NCBI GenBank assembly: GCA_964418595.1
Contig: CAYQMF010000022.1
Location: 1 to 64,000, forward strand
Source: CAYQMF01 sp964418595
Lineage (GTDB): Bacteria; Planctomycetota; UBA1135; UBA2386
Direction of reading: 5' to 3'
Length of the DNA stretch: 64,000 bases
Both the position numbers and the translations under genes were made by a program. Below the pieces are notes generated by a model. It made no database searches and had not been told where the DNA came from. It saw only the letters and a list, made by a program, of their open reading frames with translations. Shown piece by piece: positions 32,274-40,709 of the stretch. Within the stretch, counting starts at the first letter, position 1. Each line of letters starts with the position of its first letter.

Positions 32274-33511
32274 GCTTTGGCGCGGAACTGCGCGAGGTCA
32301 CCGCCGAACTCTGGGCGGACCGCGGCGAGTTGCGCGCCGTCTTCGCCGTGCTGCTGCTGGCCACGCTCGGCCTCGTGATCCTGATGGGCTTCGGCGAGGG
32401 GATGCACGTGGCGATGCGCGCGGCGCTGTCGCGTTCCGGCGCCGAGATGCTGCGCTACTCGGCCGGGAGCACGACCGTGCCTTGGCGTGGGCTCGCCGCC
32501 GGCCGCACGATGCCGCTCGCGCAGGTGCACGCCGATGCGATGCGGGCTCTGCCCGGTGTGCGCGACGTCACTGCGGAGTTCCGCACGACCCTGCCGCTGC
32601 AGGTCGACGGCCGCGCGACGTCGGCGGCGGTGCTCGGGGTCGAGCCCGGATACCCGCGCATCCGCGGGATGACCGTGCGCGAGGGTGGACGCTTCCTGTC
32701 GCCGCAGGACCTGAGCGAACGCCGGCGCGTGGCGTGCCTGGGCGAAGACCTCGCGCACGATCTGTTCGGCGCCGCCGAGCCGATCGGGGCGAGCGTGCGC
32801 ATCGGCGGCACACCGTTCCTCGTGGTCGGCGTCGTGCCACGGCGCCTCATGCTGATGCAGTACGGCGGCGACGACGCGACCAAGGCCTTCGTGCCGGCGA
32901 CGGTGGCCACGGCGACGTTCGGCCTGCGCCAGGTGCACCACGTGCTCGTGCATCCCGTCGACCCCGCGGCGCACCGCGCCATCGATGCGGCCGTGCGCGC
33001 GCGGCTCTCGCCGCAGCTCGGGTTCGACCCGACCGACCGTGGGGCGCTGCGCGTCGTCGACCACATCGCCAACGCGTCCGAGATCGGCGTGATCCTGATC
33101 GGCGTGCGCACCTTCCTCGCGCTCATGGGCATCCTCGGACTGCTGGTCGCGGCGCTCGGAGTGGGCAACGCCATGTTCGCCCGCGTCGAGGCGAAGCGGC
33201 GTGAGATCGGGCTGCGCCGGGCGCTGGGCGCGACGCGCAGGGTCATCCTCCTCCGCCATCTGCTCGAGGGCGCGTGCGTCGTCGGCGCTGGCGGCGCTGC
33301 CGGGTCCGTCCTCGCGGTGGCCCTGCTCGCCGGGCTCGACGCGATCCCGTTCGACGCCATGGCCAAGGCCTACCTCGGCAGCCCCGTACCGTCTGCCGGC
33401 ACGGCGCTGGTCGTCGGCGGTCTGCTCGGCACCGTCGCGCTGCTGGCCGGGCTCCAGCCCGCGCGCGCTGCGGCAGGCGTGCCTCCGGTCGAGGCCCTGC
33501 GCCATGAGTGA
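32270..33511 (+). CDS. MacB/FtsX-family ABC exporter permease, second copy
   Basis: 413 residues starting at the GTG at 32270, which overlaps the stop of the first permease. Topology is the same: an N-terminal helix (AVFAVLLLATLGLVILMGF), the MacB periplasmic core, and three C-terminal helices. The coupling motif REIGLRRALGATRR and the ending PPVEALRHE are the expected signatures. Its stop overlaps the ATPase start by 8 bases. With the first permease it probably forms a heterodimeric transmembrane part. Confidence 0.9.
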   Translation: MSFGAELREVTAELWADRGELRAVFAVLLLATLGLVILMGFGEGMHVAMRAALSRSGAEMLRYSAGSTTVPWRGLAAGRTMPLAQVHADAMRALPGVRDVTAEFRTTLPLQVDGRATSAAVLGVEPGYPRIRGMTVREGGRFLSPQDLSERRRVACLGEDLAHDLFGAAEPIGASVRIGGTPFLVVGVVPRRLMLMQYGGDDATKAFVPATVATATFGLRQVHHVLVHPVDPAAHRAIDAAVRARLSPQLGFDPTDRGALRVVDHIANASEIGVILIGVRTFLALMGILGLLVAALGVGNAMFARVEAKRREIGLRRALGATRRVILLRHLLEGACVVGAGGAAGSVLAVALLAGLDAIPFDAMAKAYLGSPVPSAGTALVVGGLLGTVALLAGLQPARAAAGVPPVEALRHE

Positions 33512-34196
33512 CCCGTCGCCGCTGGTCGAGCTGCGCGGGGTGACCAAGGTCTACGCGCGCGCTGGCGCACCGGTGCAGGCGTTGGCCGGCGTCGACTTCG
33601 ACCTCGCGCGTGGCGACCACGTTGCCATCCTCGGCCCATCGGGCTCGGGCAAGTCGACCCTGCTGCACGTGCTCGGGTGCCTCGACCAGCCCACCGAGGG
33701 CAGTCACCGGTTCGAGCAACGCGAGGTCGCGCGACTCGACGACTTGGCGCTGGCCCGGGTTCGACGCCGCATCGGGTTCGTGTTCCAGGCCTTCCACCTG
33801 CTGTCGCACGCCGACGCGGTCGAGAACGTGGCGCTGCCGCTGCGCTATGCCGGGGTCCCTCGCGCGGAGCGTGAGGCCCGCGCCGCCGAAGCGCTGCGCG
33901 TGGTGGGCCTCGGCGACCGCCTCACGCATCGCCCGTCCGAACTCTCCGGCGGCCAGCAGCAGCGCGTCGCCATCGCCCGCGCGCTCGTGGCCGACCCGCC
34001 GCTCCTGCTGTGCGACGAGCCGACCGGCAACCTCGATTCGGCCGCGGGCAACGACGTGGTGGCCCTGCTCGACGACCTGGTGGCCGCCGGTCGGACTCTC
34101 GTCGTCGTCACCCACGACGAAAGCGTGGCCGCGCACGCGCGGCGCGTCGTGCGCATGCGCGACGGTCGCATCGAGGCGGAGTCCAGCGACGCCTGA
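33504..34196 (+). CDS. ABC transporter ATPase, LolD/MacB-type
   Basis: 230 residues with all ABC motifs: Walker A GPSGSGKS (44-51), Q-loop Gln95, signature LSGGQQQ (from 147), Walker B LLLCDE (168-172) and switch His204. The sequence belongs to the LolD/MacB ATPase branch (FVFQAFHLLSHADAVENV). It overlaps the second permease gene by 8 bases and closes the exporter operon. The substrate cannot be told; MacAB-like and Lol-like (lipoprotein release) systems both use this subunit type, and the HlyD-type adaptor favours a MacAB-like exporter. Confidence 0.95.
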   Translation: MSDPSPLVELRGVTKVYARAGAPVQALAGVDFDLARGDHVAILGPSGSGKSTLLHVLGCLDQPTEGSHRFEQREVARLDDLALARVRRRIGFVFQAFHLLSHADAVENVALPLRYAGVPRAEREARAAEALRVVGLGDRLTHRPSELSGGQQQRVAIARALVADPPLLLCDEPTGNLDSAAGNDVVALLDDLVAAGRTLVVVTHDESVAAHARRVVRMRDGRIEAESSDA

Positions 34197-34206
34197 GCCG
34201 CCTCAC

Positions 34207-34343
34207 GAGCCGAAGGCTCGCGGCATGGTCCTGCGCGCGTTTGCCCGCGGAGCGGCAGCCTCGCCTGCTCAGAACCAAAGCGGCGAGCCGAAGGCTCGCG
34301 GCGTGGTCCTGAGCACGTTTGCCCGCGGAGCGGGCAACCGCTG
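34207..34343. repeat. Two direct repeats with internal hairpins
   Basis: A unit of about 50 bases starting at 34207 recurs at 34285 (period 78) with few differences. Each copy holds a GAGCC-GAA-GGCTC hairpin at its start and a CCCGC-GGA-GCGGG hairpin near its end, and each is followed by CTGCTCAGAAC. The pair lies between the ABC operon and the convergent gene that ends at 34345. It may serve as a bidirectional terminator or be a short dispersed repeat. Confidence 0.7.
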
Positions 34344-34344
34344 C

Positions 34345-35286
34345 TCAGAACGGCGCCGGCTTCCCCGCGACCATCCAGCCGCGGCTCTCGATCGAGGCGA
34401 AGGACGACGCGTCGAAGAAGATGCGCAGCGCGGGCTCGTGCTTGGGACCGGGCGCGTGTCCGTCGTAGGCGACGAAGTCGGGGCCGCCGCGAAACTTCTT
34501 GCGCGCCGCGGCCACGACGTTCTTGAGGCTCGCGTGCGCCTTGCTGCCGTCGTGCAGCGTCACGATCGCGTCGCGCACCGTGTGCTGGTTCGCCATCCCG
34601 CCGCCCCACTCGGCGATCGACAGTTTGACCTGGTTGGTGCCCACCGGCTCGGCCTTCTGCACGACGGCGATGTGACGCCAGCAGATGCCGCGGTGGTCGG
34701 CGGTCGACAGCGTCAGCAGCAGGTCGCCCTCGGCGATGTCCTCGCGCCGGCGGCGCGGCGGGATGTGCACGATGTCGGCGCTGAGGCGGACGTCGGGGGC
34801 CACGCCCTTTGCGCCGAGGTACCGCTCGGCGATTCCTTCGGCGTACGCGAACACCGGGGTCGACGGCGACACGCCGGTGTAGTTCGCGGCGAACGACACG
34901 CAGTCGTTGGTGAACCACTTCTTCGCATACTGCTCCGGGCTGAGCGTGCCCTTGGCGCCACAGCGGCCGGCGAGGAAGGCGAGGCGCAGCGCGTGCGTGA
35001 ACTCGTACGGCGAGCCGCGGCTCTGGAACACGCGGTTGAGGCTGCCGATGGAGAAGTGCTGGTTGGCATCGATGCGCGGCTCGTTGCGCACGCTGAACAC
35101 TTGCGGCACCTGCTTCTTGCCGAAGTACTTCTGCGACAGGTTCCAGAGCAGCGCCGACAGTTCCTTCGAGCCGGCGACGGAGTAGAGGTTGTTGTAGCCG
35201 GCGATCTGGGTGGTCACCCGCAGCCCGAGGCGGGGGTCGGAGACGGCGAAGGAGTGGTACTGCTCGACATATTCGAATGGGTTCAT
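34345..35286 (-). CDS. Hypothetical protein with a possible CHAP/amidase-like core
   Basis: 313 residues from the ATG at 35286. No signal peptide is visible. A central segment, KKWFTNDCVSFAANYTG, has the Asp-Cys-Val-Ser-Phe pattern seen in secreted Cys amidases and CHAP-type proteins. HRGICWRHIAVVQKAEP and KLSIAEWGGG could supply the His and the next strand. The order Cys then His fits a papain-like fold, but I cannot confirm the family. It stands alone, convergent with the ABC operon and divergent from the hydrolase at 35476. Confidence 0.5.
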   Translation of the reverse strand: MNPFEYVEQYHSFAVSDPRLGLRVTTQIAGYNNLYSVAGSKELSALLWNLSQKYFGKKQVPQVFSVRNEPRIDANQHFSIGSLNRVFQSRGSPYEFTHALRLAFLAGRCGAKGTLSPEQYAKKWFTNDCVSFAANYTGVSPSTPVFAYAEGIAERYLGAKGVAPDVRLSADIVHIPPRRRREDIAEGDLLLTLSTADHRGICWRHIAVVQKAEPVGTNQVKLSIAEWGGGMANQHTVRDAIVTLHDGSKAHASLKNVVAAARKKFRGGPDFVAYDGHAPGPKHEPALRIFFDASSFASIESRGWMVAGKPAPF

Positions 35287-35475
35287 GCCCGCCGAGGGGC
35301 AGGACGGGCCGCGAGCGAACGCGCGATTCGCGGACCCGAGATGGCGAGGAGCCTCCCATGGTGCGGTCCAAACACAGGCGGCGGTCCGGTTCGGCCAGGG
35401 GATGCCTGCTTGTCGCGTGTTCGTCACCGGGGAAGCTCGAGGGCGACGGCGGTCTAGGCTCGTCACTCCTGCCGC

Positions 35476-36789
35476 ATGCCCACCATGCTCGCCAGCCACT
35501 CTCCCGCGGTCTTCCTCGCCTTCGCCCTCGCCGCACCGCTCGCTGCCCAGGCCTGCACGCAGGGGCCGCCGACCACGCTCGGCACCGCGACGATCGTGTC
35601 GACCGCCTGCAGTGCGGGGTCGCTGCCCCGCACGACCTGCCGCACCCTGCGCATCGATTGCGCCGGCCTGCAGCCGATGGAGGTGCGCGTGCGCGTGACC
35701 GAGCCCGACCCCACGGTGCCCGTGCGCGGTACGGTCGTGCTCGGCACCGGCGGCGGCGGCACCGACTTCTACGGCGAACGCCCTGGCGGGCCGGAGCTGT
35801 TCACCGCGCTGGTCGCGCGCGGCTTCCGCTGCGTGGATCGCGCGTGGGTGGGCGGCGGCTGGTTCAGCGAAGTCGCGAGCATGCGCAAGCAGAGCTGCCG
35901 CTACGCGACGCTGCTGACCTGGGTGCACCAGAACGTGCACATAGGCGGCGTGTTCGTGGCTACCGGCAACTCGGGTGGTTCGGCCGAGATCGGCTACGCG
36001 CTCACCGCGTGGGGGCGCGGCGACATCCTCGACGTCGCGGTGCCTTCGGGCGGGCCGCCGATGGCGCGGCTCGACTACCTGTGCGGCCTGTCTTCGACGT
36101 GGAACAACCTGTGCCGGACCGTCACGCCGCGCGCCTTCTTCGAGTGCGGCCAGCCGGTGTGCACGATCGGCGGCACGGGGCAGGTCTGCACCAATTGCAC
36201 GCCGACGCCCACGGCCGCCGATCTCGAAGCCGACAGCATCCTCTTCCCGGGGGCGAGGCTGGCGTTCCCGCGCACGCGCGTGCACGTGGTGCTCGGCGGG
36301 CGGGACTGCTCGTCGGCGGTGCCGGCCGGGTTCCTGTTCTTCGCCGCCATCACGACCGAGAAGGCGTTGGACGTGGCTGCGGGCACGCCGCACTGGACGC
36401 CGGAGACGGCCGCAGGACGCGACGCGATCCTGCGCGCGATCCTCGGTGGCACGGCGTGTCGCGGCGTGCCGGCGACCGTACACGTGCCGGCGTGGCCTTC
36501 GATCGGCGGCAGCCTCGGGTTCTCGGTGCACGGGCCGGCGGGTGGCTCGTACGCGATGCTCATGGGCGTGGGCCCGGCGCTGTTCGAGTTCCCGCCGTTC
36601 GGGTTCGTGTTCCTCGACCTCAGCGTGGTCGTGATGGTGGGTGGGGGCGCCCTCGATCCGGCGACCGGTCGCGCGACGCTGTCGCTGGCCGTGCCCAACG
36701 ACCCCGCGCTCGTCGGCGCCACCGTGTGGGACCAGGCCCTCGCCGGGCTGTGTCTCACCAACCTCGTCCGCGTCCAGATCCAGCCCTGA
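35476..36789 (+). CDS. Secreted alpha/beta-hydrolase-like protein with planctomycete-type C-terminal domain
   Basis: 437 residues. The signal peptide ends LAAPLAAQ; a second Met three residues in is an alternative start. An alpha/beta-hydrolase core is suggested by GTVVLGTGGGG (oxyanion-side loop) and the nucleophile elbow ATGNSGGSAEIGYAL, with Ser as the candidate nucleophile. Many Cys residues (11 or more) suggest disulfides. The last ~110 residues, from RGVPATVHVPAWPSIGG, resemble the shared C-terminal domain. An extracellular esterase or lipase is the likeliest role; the substrate is not visible. Confidence 0.72.
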   Translation: MPTMLASHSPAVFLAFALAAPLAAQACTQGPPTTLGTATIVSTACSAGSLPRTTCRTLRIDCAGLQPMEVRVRVTEPDPTVPVRGTVVLGTGGGGTDFYGERPGGPELFTALVARGFRCVDRAWVGGGWFSEVASMRKQSCRYATLLTWVHQNVHIGGVFVATGNSGGSAEIGYALTAWGRGDILDVAVPSGGPPMARLDYLCGLSSTWNNLCRTVTPRAFFECGQPVCTIGGTGQVCTNCTPTPTAADLEADSILFPGARLAFPRTRVHVVLGGRDCSSAVPAGFLFFAAITTEKALDVAAGTPHWTPETAAGRDAILRAILGGTACRGVPATVHVPAWPSIGGSLGFSVHGPAGGSYAMLMGVGPALFEFPPFGFVFLDLSVVVMVGGGALDPATGRATLSLAVPNDPALVGATVWDQALAGLCLTNLVRVQIQP

Positions 36790-36843
36790 CGCGTCGGGCG
36801 GCGAACGCCGCCTGACCTCGTGCCGCGGCCATGCTGCGCGCCC

Positions 36844-37788
36844 ATGCGTGGACTCCTCGCGATCGCGGTCCTCGGGCTCGACGGTTGGCTTCCGGCCCAG
36901 GTGTTCGTGGTGGATGCCAGCAACGGGCCAGGGACCCATTTCCTCGACCTGCCGCCGGCCGTTGCCGCCGTGCCGGATGGCGCGATGCTGCGCGTGCGTG
37001 CGGGCGAGTACACGCCGTTCGCGCGCACGGGCCGCGGCCTGCGCGTCATCGGCGAAGGCCTCGCGCGGCTCACGCTCTCGGCCGGCGACGTCGACCTGCG
37101 CGGCACGGCGGCGGGGCAGGTGATCGTGCTGCGCGGCAGGTGATCGCGCTGCGCGGCCTGCAACTGCCGCACGGTGCGGTGCGCGTCACCGACTGCGTCG
37201 GCCCCGTCGTCCTCGATGGCTGCGGCGTGCCCGACCCGCGCGTCTCGCTCGGCGCACCCTACGTCGAGGTCACGCGGTGCGCGGACGTGCAGATCCACGA
37301 CTGCTCGTTTCCCGGCGGACCTGCGTTCTTCGGCCCGCCGCGGAGCGGCGTCATCGCCACCGACAGCACGCTGCACGGGCACCGCCGCGCCCGGCTGCAG
37401 CGGCACGTTCGGCCCACCGGCGAGCCTCACCGGCACCAACGTCGTCCTGCTTCCGGGCACGCAGCCGCCGCGCGGGCGGATCAGCGGTACCCAGACCATC
37501 GGCTCGGCGGTGGACTTCGTGCTCGACGCGCCGCCTGGCTCGAGCGGCGTCTTCCTCGCGGGTCTCGCCGGCGCGCTCGTGCCCTTCGAGCCGTTCGGCA
37601 TCGGCTCGATCCTGTTGCCGCACGAGCTGGCCGTGCCCCTCACCGTGCCGGCGAGCGGCACCGCGCGCATCGCGTGGACGGTGCCGGCAGCCTTCACGCC
37701 GGGCACCGTCGTGTTCTCGCAGTTCCTCACCGTGCAGCCGCCGTGGCGGTGGGCGAGCAGCCCCTCCGTGCTCACCGTCAGCCACTGA
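36844..37788 (+). pseudogene. Secreted right-handed beta-helix protein gene broken by two frameshifts
   Basis: The ATG at 36844 starts a signal peptide (GLLAIAVLGLDGWLPAQ). The sequence then reads as a parallel beta-helix (VFVVDASNGPGTHFLDLP, MLRVRAGEYTPFARTG). At 37141 it meets a stop created by a 20-base tandem duplication. In the next frame the helix continues (QVIALRGLQLPHGAVRV, VTRCADVQIHDCSFPGG, VIATDSTLHG). Near 37380 a second shift leads into the shared C-terminal domain (GTAAPGCSGTFGPP, then FEPFGIGSILLP, ending SVLTVSH). Restoring both shifts would give a protein of about 305 residues. Either a recent pseudogene or, for the second shift, a base error. Confidence 0.75.
37116..37155 (+). 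repeat. 20-base tandem duplication that disrupts the beta-helix gene
   Basis: Bases 37116-37135 (GCAGGTGATCGTGCTGCGCG) are repeated at 37136-37155 with one T-to-C difference. As 20 is not a multiple of three, the copy shifts the frame and places a TGA at 37141-37143. Removing one copy restores a continuous frame. Confidence 0.85.
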
Positions 37789-37807
37789 CCGGCGGCAGGG
37801 TCGCGGC

Positions 37808-38419
37808 TTACCGCTCCGGCAGAACGAACTGCTCCAGTGCTCGCTGCGGTGAGTCCGGCGCGAGCGCGTAGATCACGAGTCCGTCGAGCTCGCGGCGCGC
37901 GAGGCGCAAGCCGCAGTCCGGCGGCAGCTCGACGCGCGGGTCCTGCGCAGTGCGCACGATGCAGACCTGCACCGGCTCGTCGCCGCGGCGCGCCAGCATG
38001 GCCATGCAGCCGCCGGTCGACAGGCCGCAGTATTCGCCGAGCACGGCGAGGTCGGTGGCCGCGGCCAGTTCGAGAGGTCGCGCGAACACGCGCTCGCAGT
38101 CGGCGGCGAGATCGAAGTCGCCCTGGCAGCAACTGCGCTGCGAGAAGCCGCGCGCCACGGCGTCGTGGTACGCGGCCGCCCACATCGCGCCGAGCGTGCG
38201 ACCGTCGTGGCCTTCGGGGCCGCGGCGCGGTGCCGATGCAAGGAACAGCGCGAGAACGAGGGCGGCCGCGGCTGCGGTGGCAGCCCACCACGGCCAGCGC
38301 CGCGGTGCGCGGCCGTGCGCAGCGCGCGTCGCGGCTGCGGCGAACGTCGCCGCCGACGGCGGCGCGAACGCGGCGCGCAGCCGGGCGTCGAGGTCGCGGT
38401 CCTGATCGGCTTCGTTCAT
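37808..38419 (-). CDS. Probable membrane-anchored anti-sigma factor, Cys-rich
   Basis: 203 residues. The ATG at 38419 follows GGAG at good spacing and overlaps the stop of the ECF sigma gene (ATGA at 38416-38419). The N-terminal ~50 residues are soluble and acidic (NEADQDRDLDARLRAAF). One transmembrane helix follows (WWAATAAAAALVLALFLAS) and then a ~130-residue outer domain. That domain holds about seven cysteines (RSCCQGDFDLAADCE, GEYCGLSTGGCM, VQVCIVR, PDCGLRL). Layout and coupling fit an anti-sigma factor that senses a signal in the periplasm; the clustered Cys suggest redox or metal as the cue, which is inference. Confidence 0.75.
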   Translation of the reverse strand: MNEADQDRDLDARLRAAFAPPSAATFAAAATRAAHGRAPRRWPWWAATAAAAALVLALFLASAPRRGPEGHDGRTLGAMWAAAYHDAVARGFSQRSCCQGDFDLAADCERVFARPLELAAATDLAVLGEYCGLSTGGCMAMLARRGDEPVQVCIVRTAQDPRVELPPDCGLRLARRELDGLVIYALAPDSPQRALEQFVLPER

Positions 38420-38964
38420 GGGGTCTCCGGGGCGGGCATCGTCGCCAGGCCCGTCGGCTCGAGCGCCGCGCGGAGTGCGAGGCGCGCGCGGCGTGCGTGG
38501 CTGGCAGCGGTGTTCTCGTTGAGGTCGAGCATCGTCGCGATCTCGGCGAAGGGCAGGTCCATCACGACCTGCAACAGCAGGCAGGCGCGCGCGACCGCCG
38601 GCAGGGCGGCGAGGGCGCGGGCGAGTTCGTCGGTGAGGCCGAGCGCATCGGCATCGAAGGCGGCGACGGGGGCGGGCTCGAGGTTGGCGATCGGCTCGGG
38701 CAGGTCGTCGGGCGCGCGTACGTCGGGGGCGCGGCGACGCCGCCAGTTGGATCCCACGTTCCGCACGATCTGCGCGAGCCAGGCGCGCAGGTCGCTGCCG
38801 GGCGTGAACGTCGCTCGCCGCCGCCAGGCGACGAGCGCGGTTTCCTGCACGAGGTCGGCGGCCTCGGTGCGCCCCACCCACGCGGCGGCGACGACCCACA
38901 GCGCGCGCCCGTGCCAGGCGAACGCATGGACGAAGGCGTCGGCGTCGAGCGTGGCGACATCCAT
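38416..38964 (-). CDS. ECF-type sigma-70 factor
   Basis: 182 residues from the ATG at 38964; upstream in-frame sequence belongs to the shadow of the small Cys gene and is excluded. Region 2 is visible (WVGRTEAADLVQETALVAWRR, then FRAWL-like DLRAWLAQIVRNVGSNW). Region 4 follows (ALPAVARACLLLQVVMDL and FAEIATMLDLNENTAASHARR, a helix-turn-helix). The lack of regions 1 and 3 defines the ECF class. It lies between the CCPP peptide gene and the anti-sigma gene, with its stop overlapping the latter. Confidence 0.93.
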   Translation of the reverse strand: MDVATLDADAFVHAFAWHGRALWVVAAAWVGRTEAADLVQETALVAWRRRATFTPGSDLRAWLAQIVRNVGSNWRRRRAPDVRAPDDLPEPIANLEPAPVAAFDADALGLTDELARALAALPAVARACLLLQVVMDLPFAEIATMLDLNENTAASHARRARLALRAALEPTGLATMPAPETP

Positions 38965-38998
38965 GGGTCGCGCGAGCGTAGCGGCAGGCGCGATCGGC

Positions 38999-39175
38999 TC
39001 AGCGCCGGCTCGTGCAGCAACCTGGCGGGCAGCAAGCCGGGGGGCACGGCGGGCAGCAGTCGGGTGGGCAGCAGCTCTCGGCGGCCGGGACGGGCGCTTG
39101 GGTCTTGGCCGGCGTCGCGGCACCGAACTGAAGGGCGAGGAACCAGGGGAGGATCGTGGACAGGATCGCGGTCAT
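38999..39175 (-). CDS. 58-residue secreted CCPP-rich peptide upstream of an ECF sigma gene
   Basis: ATG at 39175 with GGAG about eight bases upstream; stop TGA at 38999-39001. The N-terminus (MTAILSTILPWFLALQFG) is a signal or anchor helix. The C-terminal third is a run of paired cysteines separated by prolines (ESCCPPDCC, PPCPPACC, PPGCC), nine Cys in about twenty residues. Such density implies metal binding or disulfide packing. It is the first gene of a three-gene unit with the ECF sigma (34-base gap) and the Cys-rich anti-sigma factor. I do not recognise a named family. It may be the signal, a sensor partner or a target of the system. Confidence 0.7.
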   Translation of the reverse strand: MTAILSTILPWFLALQFGAATPAKTQAPVPAAESCCPPDCCPPCPPACCPPGCCTSRR

Positions 39176-39300
39176 GTGTGGTCTCCGGTTTGGGACTGCC
39201 CTCCTGATGTCGGTGCGGGGCTGGTGGCGTGCAGCAACGTGGGAATCTCCGTCCCGAGCGGGTCAAGCCGCCGGTGGTCTCGACCCGAAGGACCGCCCGC

Positions 39301-39795
39301 ATGGAGACCGTCGCCGAGCGCGACCCGCGCGAGGACGAGGAGTGGTTCGGCCGCCTGCCGCCGGCGGTGCAGACGAGGTTTCGAGCCGCCTGGGCGCGCG
39401 ACCGCGACGCGGTGTCCGCCGACGCCGCGAAGACCCGCCGTCGCGTGCGACGCTGCGCGCGGGACTCGGCGATCCTGATGCCAGCGTTGGCACTGCTGGT
39501 CAACCTGTTCCAGTTGCCGTCGTTCTTCGCGACGCTCGGGCTGCTCGCGACTGCGGCCATCGCCGGTGCGGCGGTCGGAGCCCTCCTCGGCGCCGGCACG
39601 CATGGCCGCTTCCGCGCCGGGATGCTGGGTATGGCGGCGTTCGTGCCCCTGCAGCTCAGCGTCGCGTCGATCGGGGGCGGCGGGATGCTCGCGTTGATCT
39701 GCTTCTTCTACGGCGCCCTGTTGGTGATGTGTTCGTACGGCGTGTTCGGGCTGTGCATGGAGGTGCGGGCGCGGCCCGGCAGTGGGATGGAGTGA
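39301..39795 (+). CDS. Hypothetical membrane protein
   Basis: 164 residues from the ATG at 39301. The N-terminal ~55 residues are charged and cytoplasmic (ERDPREDEEWFGRLPP). About four hydrophobic segments follow: ILMPALALLVNLFQ, LGLLATAAIAGAAVGALLG, MLGMAAFVPLQLSVA and MLALICFFYGALLVMC. There is no enzymatic motif. It is divergent from the CCPP peptide-sigma operon with about 125 bases between starts, so it could share a regulated promoter region. Function unknown. Confidence 0.65.
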   Translation: METVAERDPREDEEWFGRLPPAVQTRFRAAWARDRDAVSADAAKTRRRVRRCARDSAILMPALALLVNLFQLPSFFATLGLLATAAIAGAAVGALLGAGTHGRFRAGMLGMAAFVPLQLSVASIGGGGMLALICFFYGALLVMCSYGVFGLCMEVRARPGSGME

Positions 39796-39923
39796 GAGAT
39801 CGGCAGCCCGCGATCGCGCACACACCCGCGATTCCGAGGTTTTCCGCGTCCGTTCCCCCCGTCGCGATCCGCTGGAGCCTCCGAGCCGCCCATTGCGGCC
39901 CGACCACTCCCGAGATCCCGACC

Positions 39924-40580
39924 ATGATCCACCGCATCCCGTTCGCCGCCGCCGCCTTCCTGCTGGCCGCCGCGCTCTCCGCCCAGACGACGCTGACGCC
40001 GAGCCTCGCCTTCCTCCCCGGCACGGCGACCGCCGAATTGCGCTGCACCCTGATCGGCGCCACTCCGAGCGGCGTCGGCGCGCTCTTCTGGGCGCCGGTG
40101 CGCTCCGGCCCGATCGCCACGACCTGGGGTTCGCTCTACCTGTTGCCGCCGACGCAGCTCGCGATCGTCCCGCTCGCGCCGACCGGGACGGTCGTGGTCC
40201 CGATCCCGCTGTCGATGCCGCCGTTCGCGCTCGCCCTGCAAGGCGCGACCTTCGACCCGGGCAGCCTCGCCGGCCGCCTGCAGCTCACCAACTACGGCCT
40301 CGTCGCCTACGAACCCGTCGGCGTGGCGCTGCAGGATCCGGGTGTCGCCGGCGCGTGGAACGACAAGACGAAGCAGTGGTGCATCTCTGCCGTCGGCGCG
40401 CCGGGCACGACCGTCGAGGTGCTCGTGTACGAGGCCAACGGCCACGCGATCTCGATCTGGAGCGGCGCCATCGGCCGCAACGGCGAACTGAACCAGTGCG
40501 GCAACTACGCGCCCGGGCTGCGCCAGGGCGACAAGATCGTCGTCAAGCTCGCCAACCAGCCGAAGATCGAGATGAAGTAG
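39924..40580 (+). CDS. Hypothetical secreted beta-rich protein
   Basis: 218 residues. The ATG at 39924 begins the signal peptide (FAAAAFLLAAALSAQ). The mature protein has an N-terminal domain that resembles the shared C-terminal domain (ATAELRCTLIGATPSGVGA, VPIPLSMPPFALALQGATFD). It ends in a basic tail segment (CGNYAPGLRQGDKIVVKLA) with two Cys that could pair (QWCISA, NQCGNY). No catalytic residues are evident. It may be a stand-alone relative of the shared domain, like the protein at 16976-17488. Confidence 0.65.
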   Translation: MIHRIPFAAAAFLLAAALSAQTTLTPSLAFLPGTATAELRCTLIGATPSGVGALFWAPVRSGPIATTWGSLYLLPPTQLAIVPLAPTGTVVVPIPLSMPPFALALQGATFDPGSLAGRLQLTNYGLVAYEPVGVALQDPGVAGAWNDKTKQWCISAVGAPGTTVEVLVYEANGHAISIWSGAIGRNGELNQCGNYAPGLRQGDKIVVKLANQPKIEMK

Positions 40581-40594
40581 TCCTCCGCGCGCTG

Positions 40595-40708
40595 CTACCC
40601 GCGCCCCAGCGCCCGCAGCGCGGCAACCTCGGCGTGCACGAAGCCGCCCAGCTCGCGGCCGACGGTGCGGTTCATGCCGTGGTAGCAGGTGACGGTCGTC
40701 GCGGCGAG
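40595..40708 (-). pseudogene. Possible 3' remnant of an unknown gene
   Basis: Directly behind the stop of the gene ending at 40710, the minus strand reads TVTCYHGMNRTVGRELGGF and AEVAALRALGRG before a TAG at 40595-40597. It looks like the natural C-terminus of a soluble protein but has no 5' part, and such short reading can arise by chance at this base composition. Confidence 0.25.
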
Positions 40709-40709
40709 G

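Noticed and set aside
37141..37143. In-frame TGA in the beta-helix gene as a second selenocysteine codon
   Set aside because: The sequence after it does not continue in the same phase; the 20-base duplication explains the stop.
38419..39123. Longer N-terminus of the ECF sigma factor (to 39123)
   Set aside because: The added Arg/Pro-rich part is another frame of the CCPP peptide gene. The ATG at 38964 fits the normal ECF length.
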